The notes under the pieces: generated by a model
Seen by the model: the letters and a program-made list of their open reading frames with translations, nothing else
The model's database searches: none
Told to the model about the DNA's origin: nothing
Part shown: positions 16,856 through 25,467 of the stretch, piece by piece
How positions within the stretch are numbered: the first letter of the stretch is position 1
How the letters are laid out: each line of letters starts with the position of its first letter
Origin: Rhizobium sp. NXC14
GTDB lineage: Bacteria; Pseudomonadota; Alphaproteobacteria; Rhizobiales; Rhizobiaceae
Reading direction: 5' to 3'
Assembly (NCBI RefSeq): GCF_002117485.1
Contig: NZ_CP021030.1
Coordinates: 2,855,001-2,919,000 of the forward strand
Length of the DNA stretch: 64,000 nucleotides
Made by a program: the position numbers and the translations under genes

Positions 16856-17179
16856 ATGCCGACCACATCCCGGAAGTTCAAACGACTCCTAAGCGCGCTA
16901 TCGCTCACCGTGGCGATCCTCCCCCTATCGCTCCAGGCGAACGCACAGGCGCCGCCTGACAAATGCGTCGCCCCGTCACAGTCAAACCAGGATCGCGATT
17001 CAGCGGATGACCATCAAGATCTCTCCAAGAAACTGGATGACTGCAACGGCGAACTCAGGCCTCCTCCCATCGGCGACACCGAAATGGTGGAACCGGCGCC
17101 CGACACCGGTAATTCGCGCATCATCCGTCCGGGAGATATGCCGCCCAACACCAATCCGTCGCACAATTCTGATGACTAA
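16856..17179 (+). CDS. Small exported protein of unknown function
   Basis: A 107-residue protein with an N-terminal signal peptide (hydrophobic residues about 11-27, cleavage after ANAQA). The mature part is short, hydrophilic and Asp/Pro/Asn-rich, with two cysteines about 25 residues apart (DKCVAP and DDCNGE) that could form a disulfide. GGAGG eight bases ahead of the ATG supports the start. No family is recognised. It follows the dehydrogenase gene by 71 bases and may share its stress promoter. Confidence 0.7.
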   Translation: MPTTSRKFKRLLSALSLTVAILPLSLQANAQAPPDKCVAPSQSNQDRDSADDHQDLSKKLDDCNGELRPPPIGDTEMVEPAPDTGNSRIIRPGDMPPNTNPSHNSDD

Positions 17180-17256
17180 ATTCACCGTCCAGAGATCTGT
17201 TTGTCGGCCGAGAAGGACCATCTCGCACACAATTGGCGGGTTTTTCTTCTTCAGCG

Positions 17257-17281
17257 GGAACCGAAAACCATCAAGAGGGTT
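17257..17281 (+). promoter_or_regulatory. Candidate EcfG (general stress response) promoter
   Basis: GGAAC at 17257-17261, 17 spacer bases and GTT at 17279-17281, 35 bases before the ATG at 17316. Identical spacing to the sites at 14713 and 20210 and to the reverse-strand site at 25492. Confidence 0.7.
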
Positions 17282-17315
17282 CGACCACATCTGACGAAGC
17301 CGGCTCAAGCTGAAC

Positions 17316-17579
17316 ATGCCGCAGGTATCTCAAAAGCGGACGAAGACTGGAGGGGGAGATACCGAAGATCCCTTATTGACCACCTGTCTCCCTGGATGGA
17401 TCGCCCGTTCGCTCGCCAGAAGCGGAATTCACCGAATGAGCCAATTGGCAGATATGAAGAATGCCGAACTCCTCAAGCTCGCGGGGATCGGCCCCCGGTC
17501 CGTCGAGCAGATACGGTCGGCGATCAGAAAATTCAAACGTAACCGGACACACGTCTCGGCGGCGCAGTCGAAGCAATGA
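17316..17579 (+). CDS. Small helix-hairpin-helix protein, RNA polymerase alpha-CTD-like
   Basis: An 87-residue soluble protein. Residues about 31-73 read ARSGIHRMSQLADMKNAELL then LAGIGPRSVEQIRSAI, the pattern of the RNA polymerase alpha C-terminal domain with its paired helix-hairpin-helix. There is no N-terminal alpha domain, so it is a free-standing alpha-CTD-like or DNA-binding module. The ribosome site is weak. It sits right behind a stress-type promoter and 25 bases before a methyltransferase gene, so both probably share a transcript. A role in transcription is inferred only from the fold. Confidence 0.7.
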   Translation: MPQVSQKRTKTGGGDTEDPLLTTCLPGWIARSLARSGIHRMSQLADMKNAELLKLAGIGPRSVEQIRSAIRKFKRNRTHVSAAQSKQ

Positions 17580-17604
17580 TCGACGCTGCGGATCGGAGTA
17601 CGGA

Positions 17605-18348
17605 ATGAACGAGCAGGCTCGACTGGAAAGGGACATCGCAGCCCTGAGGCCATGGTTTCACAACCTGCGAATTAGCGGCGTACAGACCGCGCCTGATCAT
17701 TTTCTTGGTGACTACCCGTCCTTCAAATGGGCCCACTTTCACCAGGTTGTGCCTGAAGATCTCCGGGGGTGCAGCGTGCTCGACATCGGCTGCAACGCCG
17801 GATTCTATGCACTTGAAATGAAAAGAAGAAATGCCGGACGGGTCGTCGGAATCGACTCCGACCCGCATTATCTCAGGCAAGCCGAGTTCGTAGCCAGACA
17901 GACAGGTGAGGATATCGAGTTCAAGCTGATGTCGGTGTACGAGGTGGAAAAACTGAAGGAGAGATTTGACCTGGTCCTTTTCATGGGTGTCCTTTATCAC
18001 CTGCGGCATCCGCTGCTGGCACTCGACCTTCTGCATGAGCATGTCGTCGGCGGCCAGATGCTGTTTCAATGCATGCAGCGGGGGGGAGAGGAAGTCGCGG
18101 CACTCAGCGAAAATTACGACTTCTTCAACACGACAATATTTGAGCAGCGCGGCTTTCCCAAAGTGTATTTCTTGGAAGAACGTTACGCTGGCGACCCCAC
18201 AAATTGGTTCATTCCGAACAAGGCGGCGGTCGAAGCGATGCTGAGAAGCGCCGGGTTTGTCATTCGTGCCAATCCGGAACGGGAAGTTTATCTGGTGGAA
18301 CATGGAAGCCGCCACCCGATGGCGGAACCGCCTCCGTCACTTTGCTGA
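17605..18348 (+). CDS. SAM-dependent methyltransferase (TIGR04290/Rta_06860-like)
   Basis: A 247-residue methyltransferase. Motif I VLDIGCNAGFYALEMKRR lies near residue 61, VGIDSDPHYL gives the acidic ribose contact and LVLFMGVLYHLRHP the post-I strand. The N-terminus (LRPWFHNLRI) and the later ERYAGDPTNWFIPN match the family named TIGR04290, which I recall as travelling with inositol-phosphate synthase and glycan genes. The ATG at 17605 is chosen because the conserved region begins there. It is convergent with the phosphoribosyltransferase-kinase gene. A sugar or cyclitol substrate would fit its neighbours. Confidence 0.85.
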   Translation: MNEQARLERDIAALRPWFHNLRISGVQTAPDHFLGDYPSFKWAHFHQVVPEDLRGCSVLDIGCNAGFYALEMKRRNAGRVVGIDSDPHYLRQAEFVARQTGEDIEFKLMSVYEVEKLKERFDLVLFMGVLYHLRHPLLALDLLHEHVVGGQMLFQCMQRGGEEVAALSENYDFFNTTIFEQRGFPKVYFLEERYAGDPTNWFIPNKAAVEAMLRSAGFVIRANPEREVYLVEHGSRHPMAEPPPSLC

Positions 18349-18377
18349 AAAACTTCGGATCCAGACCGCTTCCGCAG

Positions 18378-20126
18378 TCAGGCTCCGATCAACTGCGGCA
18401 GGCGGTCCAGGTAGCGTTTGATGGTGCTTTCAATCCGCTCCCTCTCGGCGTCATCGACGCTCGCCCTCGCCTGCGACCACAAACCTATCTGGAAACCGAG
18501 ATAACATGCCTCGAAAAGCTTGAGCACATCATCGCGCAAATCGCAGTCCGCCTCCTGAGCGACGAGATCGGCAAGACGATAACGCTCCTTACTCGAGAGT
18601 TCGAATTCCACGCAGGCGCCCACGACATCCCAGGCAATGTCCTGGCACCCGATCAGATCGTGGGCCGCGTTGTGATCGAGCGCATCCGTCTTCACGATGC
18701 GCCCGCTGGTGGTCGTCAGCCATTCCCATGGGTGAAGCCGGTTGTCCGTATCGACCCGTCGCAATCGTCCGGCTAGCCGCTCGGGCGTGCTTATCACGCA
18801 CCTCAATTTTTCTGCCGTATCCGATCCTGCCGCTTCCGCAATATTGAAAATCGCCATCTCACACAATTTCTGGATCGACGCGCCGCCGTTTTGCGCCGGG
18901 AGGTGACGGGCACGAAAACCGAGATAACGTCCGAGGTGATCCGCGATGTCGCGCCTGCTTGCACCACTATGGTCGAGGGGCGTTCCATCCAGCCATTCGT
19001 CGATGACAAATCCGTAACAGGTACCGGCAATCTTCGGAATAAAACCGGCTTCGCTTAGCAAGGAGCCTCTTCTGGCCTTGTCCGAGTCGCTCCCGCCAAG
19101 CCCGGCAAACTTGACAAGCCACGCCCCTCCTTCGGCTTCCATCAGGAATTTGCGTTTTTCCATCTGCATATAGCTCGGCGGCCAATGTGAAGGATCACGA
19201 TACCGAACCGCGCGCCATGCGCCACCGGAGAGGTCCCGCCAGGACGAACGTGCAACGCCGACAACATCGGACGCCCATGTCTGCAGACGATGTTTTGGAT
19301 CTTGGGTCTTGAGGGTCAGCTCGTCGAAGCTGACGACATGGCGTGGCCGATCCCGCCAACGGGTCCGATGCGGCTTGCTTGCATGCGGGCCTAGTTCACC
19401 CGTGTGGCTCGGGAAAAAATGAAGCCGATCAGACGCCACGCCGTTGGCCTGCAACCAGTCCGCAACGCAGCCGAACGAGCTCCCCGATAGCCCCGGCCCC
19501 TCATCGACGATGGCAAAATCGGTGCGATGGTCGGCGAGAATCCGCTCGGAAAGAGCCGGTGTGACGCGTACGTACCGCTCGAAGGGGTGGCCAGTCGGGC
19601 GCAGCGAATAGGCCGGCTCGGCATCCAAGGCTGCAGAAACCAGAGCCGCGAGTCCGGTCCCGATGCTTCGGATCCCGATGACGACTGTTTTAGACGTCGA
19701 GTTTGAGATCGAAGCCGCCTCGATATAGCTCTCGGGATACAAAGCATAAAAGGCGTAGCCCTCTGCGCGCTTCATTCGCACCGGATCGGCGCTGGCGAGA
19801 GATTCGAGTTTGGTTGTCCAATCCTCTGGAAAGGACAAACTGCCGGAAAACCCGTTTCGCCAAGATTGCATGATCTCCCGTGCCTGCATGCGCAGAAATT
19901 TCGCGCCTGCATCCTGAAGCTCGGAGATATCGTCCGCGCCTTTTCCCCCGAATTCCTGATCGGCCAGTCCCTGAACCAGTTCTCCAGTCAGGATGAATGC
20001 TCGAACCAGGGTTTCGTGGCGCTGCCGGCTCGGCTGCATTTCGATGCACGCCATCATCAATCTTGAAATCGATGCGCGTACTGCTGCTGCGTTCTCGATG
20101 TGCTCGACATCGCCATAGACCAGCAT
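18378..20126 (-). CDS. Phosphoribosyltransferase-like / kinase-like fusion protein
   Basis: A 582-residue cytosolic fusion of uncertain function. Residues about 145-240 resemble a type I phosphoribosyltransferase: VVIGIRSIGTGLAALV, then FAIVDEGPGLSGSSF (207-218), where the PRPP loop is expected. Residues about 330-560 resemble an aminoglycoside-phosphotransferase/choline-kinase fold: WLVKFAGLGGS, DEWLDGTPLD, RLHPWEWL, IVKTDALDH and DIAWDVVGACVEFEL. The usual HxD catalytic Asp is not obvious in the RLHPWEWL loop. The start at 20126 has a strong AGGAGG. It is divergent from ino1, so it probably acts on a related phosphorylated metabolite. Confidence 0.75.
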   Translation of the reverse strand: MLVYGDVEHIENAAAVRASISRLMMACIEMQPSRQRHETLVRAFILTGELVQGLADQEFGGKGADDISELQDAGAKFLRMQAREIMQSWRNGFSGSLSFPEDWTTKLESLASADPVRMKRAEGYAFYALYPESYIEAASISNSTSKTVVIGIRSIGTGLAALVSAALDAEPAYSLRPTGHPFERYVRVTPALSERILADHRTDFAIVDEGPGLSGSSFGCVADWLQANGVASDRLHFFPSHTGELGPHASKPHRTRWRDRPRHVVSFDELTLKTQDPKHRLQTWASDVVGVARSSWRDLSGGAWRAVRYRDPSHWPPSYMQMEKRKFLMEAEGGAWLVKFAGLGGSDSDKARRGSLLSEAGFIPKIAGTCYGFVIDEWLDGTPLDHSGASRRDIADHLGRYLGFRARHLPAQNGGASIQKLCEMAIFNIAEAAGSDTAEKLRCVISTPERLAGRLRRVDTDNRLHPWEWLTTTSGRIVKTDALDHNAAHDLIGCQDIAWDVVGACVEFELSSKERYRLADLVAQEADCDLRDDVLKLFEACYLGFQIGLWSQARASVDDAERERIESTIKRYLDRLPQLIGA

Positions 20127-20209
20127 CCGGTCCTCCTTCCTTGCAGCAATGCCTGCCCGAGCTGGTTGGATCATCGTCAGACGCGATCGAAAAAAACGGG
20201 AAGGTATCG

Positions 20210-20234
20210 GGAACCGGCGCAGTTCCCGCTTGTT
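20210..20234 (+). promoter_or_regulatory. Candidate EcfG promoter of the ino1 operon
   Basis: GGAAC at 20210-20214, 17 spacer bases and GTT at 20232-20234, 41 bases before the ino1 ATG. The -35 part is within a dyad GGGAAC-N7-GTTCCC (20209-20227), so a -35-like GGAAC also points toward the divergent fusion gene, but no matching GTT is spaced correctly on that strand. Confidence 0.68.
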
Positions 20235-20275
20235 AGCTTTGTAGATGCCTCAGCAAGCAGCCCTTGGAGGGAACC

Positions 20276-21379
20276 ATGCGTTCGAAATCCATTCGTGTTG
20301 GATTGGTGGGAGTTGGCAATTGCGCCTCGTCATTGGTTCAAGGACTTACCTACTATGATAACGCCCGGGAAAACGAGCCGGTTCCAGGTCTCATGCACGT
20401 TGATCTCGGCGGATATCATGTGCACGATATTGAGATATCCGCGGCCTTCGACGTCGCCGCTTCAAAAGTAGGGCGCGATGTCGCGGAGGCGATATACGCC
20501 GAACCAAACAACACGCAGCGTTTCGCAGATGTCGCTCCGCTTGGCGTCGAGGTGAAACGCGGCAGGACGATGGATGGGATAGGGAAGTATCTCCAGGATC
20601 GGATCGAGGAATCGGCGGAGCCGCCGGCGGACGTAGCGGAAATCCTCAGGCAAACCGGGACGGACGTGCTAGTTTCCTATCTTCCCGTTGGCTCCGAAGA
20701 AGCAACCAAGTGGTATGCCGAACAGGCGCTGGCGGCAGGTTGCGCTTTTATCAATTGCATTCCGGTATTCATAGCCTCCAAACCGGAATGGCAGCAGAAG
20801 TTCGCCGCCCGGAAGCTGCCGATCATCGGCGACGATATCAAGAGCCAGGTGGGGGCAACGATCGTCCACCGAATGCTCGTCAATCTCTTCCGCGAACGGG
20901 GCGTCCGTGTGGATCGCACCTATCAGCTCAATTTCGGCGGAAACACTGATTTCCTCAATATGTTGGAGCGCGAGCGGCTGGAATCAAAGAAGATCTCCAA
21001 GACCCAGTCGGTCACCAGCCAATTGGATATTCCGCTTCCTGCCGACGATGTACATGTAGGACCAAGTGACCACGTCCCCTGGCTCACTGATCGCAAATGG
21101 GCTTATATCAGGCTCGAGGGCACCACTTTCGGCGGCGTGCCGCTCAATGCGGAGCTCAAGCTTGAGGTGTGGGACTCGCCCAATTCCGCCGGCGTTGTCA
21201 TCGATGCAATACGCTGCGCGAAACTGGCCCTCGACAGAGGGCTGGGCGGAGCTCTGACAGGGCCGTCGAGCTACTTCATGAAATCGCCGCCGCAGCAGTT
21301 CACCGATTACGAGGCCCGCCGCCGGACGCAGAATTTCATCGACGATGAGGAGGATGTTCTGCTCGGAGCCGCGGAATGA
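20276..21379 (+). CDS. ino1: Inositol-3-phosphate synthase
   Basis: A 367-residue enzyme of the short actinobacterial-type myo-inositol-1-phosphate synthase class, converting glucose 6-phosphate to inositol phosphate with NAD. The N-terminal [17 protein letters not shown] is the Rossmann NAD site; [13 protein letters not shown] and [14 protein letters not shown] are the conserved active-site segments. The ATG at 20276 follows TTGGAGGGAACC. It heads an operon with a histidine phosphatase (ATGA overlap) and a glycosidase. The phosphatase could supply a dephosphorylation step, so free inositol or an inositol conjugate is a reasonable product. Confidence 0.92.
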   Translation: MRSKSIRVGLVGVGNCASSLVQGLTYYDNARENEPVPGLMHVDLGGYHVHDIEISAAFDVAASKVGRDVAEAIYAEPNNTQRFADVAPLGVEVKRGRTMDGIGKYLQDRIEESAEPPADVAEILRQTGTDVLVSYLPVGSEEATKWYAEQALAAGCAFINCIPVFIASKPEWQQKFAARKLPIIGDDIKSQVGATIVHRMLVNLFRERGVRVDRTYQLNFGGNTDFLNMLERERLESKKISKTQSVTSQLDIPLPADDVHVGPSDHVPWLTDRKWAYIRLEGTTFGGVPLNAELKLEVWDSPNSAGVVIDAIRCAKLALDRGLGGALTGPSSYFMKSPPQQFTDYEARRRTQNFIDDEEDVLLGAAE

Positions 21380-21975
21380 CGGCAACCTTCTTCCTGGTAC
21401 GTCACGCAGCGCACGACAATGTCGGGAATTTCCTGGCGGGCCGTACAGCCGGTATTTCGCTTGGCGAATCCGGACGCTCGCAAGTTCAGCGTCTCGGGGA
21501 GAGGCTGCGCCGAGAGGACATCAATGAGATCTACACCAGCCCGCGCGAACGAACACGGGAGACTGCAGTAGGTATCGCATCAGCCTGTGGCCTGTCTCTG
21601 CCGCAAACGGACGATGCTTTGGACGAAGTGAATTTCGGCAACTGGTCCGGAAAAACCTTCGAAGTTCTCAATGATGATCCCCTTTGGCGCCGATGGAATA
21701 CCACACGCAGCCTCGTCCGCACGCCAGGAGGCGAGACGATGCTGGACGTCCAAACTCGGATTTTCGGGCTCATAGAGACATTGGCCCGTCGCGGCAACGA
21801 TAGGCGCTTAGCGCTAGTGTCTCATGCCGATGTCATCAAGGCGGCTGTCAGCCATGTTCTGGGACTGCCAATCGACGCTTGGTCCAGATTTGATATTGCA
21901 CCGGCCTCCGTCACCACCGTTGTGGTCGGCGACTGGGGTGCAAAAGTGATGACGCTCAACGAAGTGACCTTATAA
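21376..21975 (+). CDS. Histidine phosphatase family protein
   Basis: A 199-residue phosphoglycerate-mutase-like phosphatase. The catalytic histidine is in [11 protein letters not shown] (residue about 10), an arginine-rich [10 protein letters not shown] supplies a phosphate contact, [12 protein letters not shown] gives the acid, and the second histidine is in [17 protein letters not shown]. The ATG overlaps the ino1 TGA (ATGA), so the two proteins are made together. In this context inositol phosphate or a phosphosugar is the obvious candidate substrate, by inference only. Confidence 0.88.
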   Translation: MTATFFLVRHAAHDNVGNFLAGRTAGISLGESGRSQVQRLGERLRREDINEIYTSPRERTRETAVGIASACGLSLPQTDDALDEVNFGNWSGKTFEVLNDDPLWRRWNTTRSLVRTPGGETMLDVQTRIFGLIETLARRGNDRRLALVSHADVIKAAVSHVLGLPIDAWSRFDIAPASVTTVVVGDWGAKVMTLNEVTL

Positions 21976-22007
21976 CCCGTTCGTTAAATCCTGCCCGGGG
22001 AAGTCAA

Positions 22008-22982
22008 ATGATCGAAGCCACGATGATCTGGAACGAGCCGAACAACAAATCGCACTGGGATCCGGAGATCGATCCTGAATGGAGCCTGTTTGCGCAAATG
22101 GCAATCCTGGCGGCCGATGCCATCGCAGCCAAGAATCCGGAACTGACGAAGGTGCTCGGCGGAATATCTCCAATCGACCCCTTCTTCATCAGCCGCATGA
22201 AGAATTACGGCGTGCTCGATCACCTCGATGCCGTCGCGCTGCATGGTTTCCCCCTCGACTGGAATCTCTGGCAAATTCATGAGTGGCCGGAGAAAATCAA
22301 CGAAATACGCGCTGTCACCGATCTGCCGATCTGGGTCAGCGAAGTGGGCGTCTCGACCTTCGGTGCGGAGGAAGTGCAATTGTGGGGCCTTCAACGAACT
22401 GCCGAGTTGCTCAAGGGCAAAGTCGAGCGCTGCCAATGGTACAGCCTCTACGACCTGCCTCGATCATGGGAGGCAACAACGCGTCATCGCGAAGCCGAAG
22501 GCTCCTCCTACTATCGGCACTACTATATGGGCATTCTGCGCGAAGACGGAACGCCCAAACCGGCGCTTGAGGAGTTTGCCAAACACACGCCTGATTTAGG
22601 GCTGGTGCAATGGTTCCACTTCGAAGACCCGCGGCTGGATGAGGCTGCTGCCTGGATGAGGCGGTTAGGCGTGAAATCTGTGCGCACCGGACTTTCCTGG
22701 GCGGACCGATTCCGGCCCAACGCCCTCGATTGGTTCGACCGGCAGATGCAGGCCCTCGAAGATTTCGACGTAACGGTGACGTTCTGCTTCACGCCGGAGC
22801 ATAGAGGTATCGCGCCGCACCATACCAGTGCGCCCCTGGTGCCCGAAGAATTCGCCGGCTTCTGCGAAGAAATGGTCGAACGTTACGCACCACGCAGGGA
22901 TAGCGGATATGTGTCGCGCGTTGCCAAGTCAGCAGCCCGATTGCTGGGGCTTGAATCACGTGCGTCCCTCGGAGCCGGCTAA
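22008..22982 (+). CDS. Glycoside hydrolase, beta-xylosidase-like, with permuted order
   Basis: A 324-residue cytosolic protein related to clan GH-A TIM-barrel hydrolases. The acid/base motif WNEPNNKSHW is at the very N-terminus (Glu about residue 10) and the nucleophile motif WVSEVGVS near residue 110. The C-terminal third (WFHFEDPRLDEAAAWMRRLG through GFCEEMVERYA) looks like the first strands of the same barrel, which normally come before the NEP motif. So the gene is circularly permuted or joins one barrel to the beginning of another. GGGGAAG precedes the ATG. It overlaps the convergent FrhB gene by 27 bases. Confidence 0.75.
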   Translation: MIEATMIWNEPNNKSHWDPEIDPEWSLFAQMAILAADAIAAKNPELTKVLGGISPIDPFFISRMKNYGVLDHLDAVALHGFPLDWNLWQIHEWPEKINEIRAVTDLPIWVSEVGVSTFGAEEVQLWGLQRTAELLKGKVERCQWYSLYDLPRSWEATTRHREAEGSSYYRHYYMGILREDGTPKPALEEFAKHTPDLGLVQWFHFEDPRLDEAAAWMRRLGVKSVRTGLSWADRFRPNALDWFDRQMQALEDFDVTVTFCFTPEHRGIAPHHTSAPLVPEEFAGFCEEMVERYAPRRDSGYVSRVAKSAARLLGLESRASLGAG

Positions 22983-24386
22983 ACCCAGGCTCTGGGCTAT
23001 CCTGCCGATCGGTCCTCGGGAATAGGCGACCCCCTGATAGCATGCCAAGGCAGCACGAGCCCACAGAATGTAAAGTCTGGGGCTTTGCAAGAAAACGGCG
23101 ATCGAAAAGACGCGATGACTCCAGAAGCTGATCCAATAGCGCATGATGTAAACCGCCATGCGCTGTCGGGACAAGCCATGTCTGCCGGGACGGACGCGTT
23201 TTCGCGGGCGCATGCCCATACGAGGCCAGGTCAGCCGGAATGCGAGGCCCTCGCGACGCTGGCGGAATCCGGCGGCCTGGGTGGCTACGACCAAGTCGGA
23301 ATCGACGTAAGACAGTGCGATCCTGTTCTCAGCAATCCCCGCATGGATCACATCTAGAAGTGCTGTTGAGCGGACGATCACCACGTTCGTTCCTCTTCCA
23401 TCAGAGGAGTAGGGCTCCTTCCAGGCATCCCCGAAAGCGATATCTGCGGTTTCTGCCACGACGTCGTCGCAGAAATTGCAGGCAGAATTCTGAAAAAAAC
23501 CCGCACCCCAGTCCCCATCGACCAGATGCCACCAGTCCTGGGCGCACGTCTCGCCGTTTTCGAGTGTCAGCTGAGCCCGATACCAATTCGCAGGCCGATC
23601 CTGGGTTTTCTTCCTGTAGTCGAGCCGTTTAACCTTCCCGATGTCCTGCCCCATCTGCCATGCGAAGCTCTCGGCCATTCGCGCGCTTTTCATGTGGCCG
23701 CAAAACAGCCCAAGCGTGAAGGCAATTCGCTCCTTCAATACTGGGTCATCGGCACAGGCCAGTCGCACCGCCTTGATGAAACAAGGAATCCCAACCACGG
23801 CATACCGGCCCGGCGCCTCGCGAATGGACTGAAGCACTCCGGAAAGCTCGACTGGATAATATCGAGATTTAGCGCCCGCCTGAAGTTCCTGCAGATCACG
23901 TGACAGCGAATAATGAAACAGGCGCCGTTCCGATTGCGGATCATCGCTCTCCTTGACGTGAGCAACACCGTCGACAAGCCCCAGGCGCAGCAATTCCGCT
24001 GCCACCCAGGTGACCATTCCGCCGGAGCTGCCGTTCGAACGGTACTCCCCTTCCTCGACATAGCCGACAAAGGCAGCCTCGTAACGACCCAGCAGAGGGT
24101 CTCGGTTTTTCGCACCGGCAAAACATTCGGCCGCCAATTCATCCTCGTCCCGGGCCACCGGTGAAAACGGGCAAATTCGCGCAAAATCTTCATCACGGGC
24201 CTGCAACCACGTCTTCGGGCCTGCCGGCTTCATCTGCCCGTACCGGTCGAGTTCCATGTGCACATCAGGTCGCGCTGACCTTGCGACACAGGAGCCGCAG
24301 CCGATGCAGCAGCCGGAGCCTGCAATATCCTTGGGAGCGATGCCTGGCGCGAGCCGATTCTTTTGACCGGAGCTATTGCAAGGCAT
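22956..24386 (-). CDS. Coenzyme F420 hydrogenase/dehydrogenase beta subunit (FrhB) family protein
   Basis: A 476-residue iron-sulfur flavoprotein-type enzyme. Near the N-terminus GCCIGCGSC (Cys about 26, 27, 30, 33) with a later ICPF forms a ferredoxin-like cluster site; the FrhB_N and FrhB_C domains follow, with GSSGGMVTW, GIPCFIKAVR, GLFCGHMKS and SACNFCDDVVAETADIAFGDAW. The C-terminal 60 residues are basic with a hydrophobic stretch. The ATG at 24386 overlaps the pyruvyl transferase gene by 14 bases. Rhizobia do not make F420 as far as known, and such proteins pair with pyruvyl transferases in glycan clusters; the reaction is unknown. Confidence 0.85.
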   Translation of the reverse strand: MPCNSSGQKNRLAPGIAPKDIAGSGCCIGCGSCVARSARPDVHMELDRYGQMKPAGPKTWLQARDEDFARICPFSPVARDEDELAAECFAGAKNRDPLLGRYEAAFVGYVEEGEYRSNGSSGGMVTWVAAELLRLGLVDGVAHVKESDDPQSERRLFHYSLSRDLQELQAGAKSRYYPVELSGVLQSIREAPGRYAVVGIPCFIKAVRLACADDPVLKERIAFTLGLFCGHMKSARMAESFAWQMGQDIGKVKRLDYRKKTQDRPANWYRAQLTLENGETCAQDWWHLVDGDWGAGFFQNSACNFCDDVVAETADIAFGDAWKEPYSSDGRGTNVVIVRSTALLDVIHAGIAENRIALSYVDSDLVVATQAAGFRQRREGLAFRLTWPRMGMRPRKRVRPGRHGLSRQRMAVYIMRYWISFWSHRVFSIAVFLQSPRLYILWARAALACYQGVAYSRGPIGRIAQSLGLAGSEGRT

Positions 24387-25434
24387 GGCTGAGATAGGCG
24401 TTGGATGTGTCGCGCAGCGAAGATATCCGCTCGGAAATGCCCATAGGAAGGGGATTACCGAGGATGCCATCCAGATGCGTGGAAGTCGTATCTTCGGTCA
24501 GAACATGATCTTCAGCTCGGACGAGCCGCGTTAGATCGCGAATCTTGTTGGAACGGTAATCTGAGAGGACGCATGCAAACGGCTTATCGTTGACCAGCGA
24601 GAACACGCATCCATGAAAGAAGTTCGTCACGACAGCCTTTGCTTCGGAAATAAAGCTGGCGAAGTCCTCCGGGCCGGCGTCAATCCATTGCTCATCGGCC
24701 CAATCGTTCCGATAGCCGATGCTGACGAGCGGATAGTCCCGGTCTCCTGCCCACCGGCGCACGGTATCCTGAAACCATGTGGGAAAACTGTGGCCGTAGA
24801 CGGCTATATAGGCTGCCGCCTCCCCGTCATCCCGGCTCGCCTTCATCGTCTGCGGAAATTGCAGGCAGGGGTCGAGAACGAGTTCGGGCTCTATTCCCAA
24901 TGTCTCGCGGATGATCCGCTCCGAATGGAGGTCCCGGACAGAAATATGAGAGAACTTTCGCAGCTTTTCCGCCCACCCCTCCAGTCGCTCCGACGATGTC
25001 AGACTTCCAAACGTCGCGGCATAGGAGACAACACGCCCGCATCGCAGGCCTTCTCCATAAAACACCGGATACCCGCCATACCAGGGATGGCGAAGGTTCC
25101 ACACCTCGTCGCTGCCGACGACGATGAGCGAATAGTCGTCCATCGCGGCTGGGTTCTCCAAGGGAAACGGCGATGAAAGAGGCAAGCTGGCAAACGATTG
25201 AAAGAATTTCCGGATCTTTGCTTTGTAGAGCGGGTAGTCTTCCTTCGGCGTTGCGGCAGGAAGCAGCGGTTTCAGCGCGCATTGCCATTCCGCGCGGTTC
25301 ACGCGATCAGACATGTGTTCGAGAAGAACGGCTTCTACTCCCATGGACGCGAGGCCTTCGGCCAGACAGCGTGCCTGCCAATAGGAGCCATAATTTATGC
25401 AGCGATGAAAGGTAAGAATTCCGGCCTTAGACAT
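24373..25434 (-). CDS. Polysaccharide pyruvyl transferase family protein
   Basis: A 353-residue enzyme of the CsaB/WcaK-like family, which adds pyruvate ketals to sugars. It begins GILTFHRCINYGSYWQA, the usual N-terminal beta strand with a donor loop. LIVVGSDEVWN and YAATFGS are central conserved parts, and AVVTNFFHGCVFSLVNDKPF is the characteristic C-terminal acceptor-side motif. The ATG at 25434 starts at the conserved region; the much longer upstream reading has no family similarity. It is first in a two-gene operon with the FrhB-type gene behind an EcfG-type promoter. Confidence 0.88.
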   Translation of the reverse strand: MSKAGILTFHRCINYGSYWQARCLAEGLASMGVEAVLLEHMSDRVNRAEWQCALKPLLPAATPKEDYPLYKAKIRKFFQSFASLPLSSPFPLENPAAMDDYSLIVVGSDEVWNLRHPWYGGYPVFYGEGLRCGRVVSYAATFGSLTSSERLEGWAEKLRKFSHISVRDLHSERIIRETLGIEPELVLDPCLQFPQTMKASRDDGEAAAYIAVYGHSFPTWFQDTVRRWAGDRDYPLVSIGYRNDWADEQWIDAGPEDFASFISEAKAVVTNFFHGCVFSLVNDKPFACVLSDYRSNKIRDLTRLVRAEDHVLTEDTTSTHLDGILGNPLPMGISERISSLRDTSNAYLSHALQ

Positions 25435-25467
25435 CTGGTCCCTGAAGCAGATCGAATAGATTCCACT

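Noticed and set aside
20202..20226. Reverse-strand EcfG promoter for the phosphoribosyltransferase-kinase gene
   Set aside because: A GGAAC is present on that strand, but no GTT occurs at 16-18 bases, so I did not list it as a promoter.
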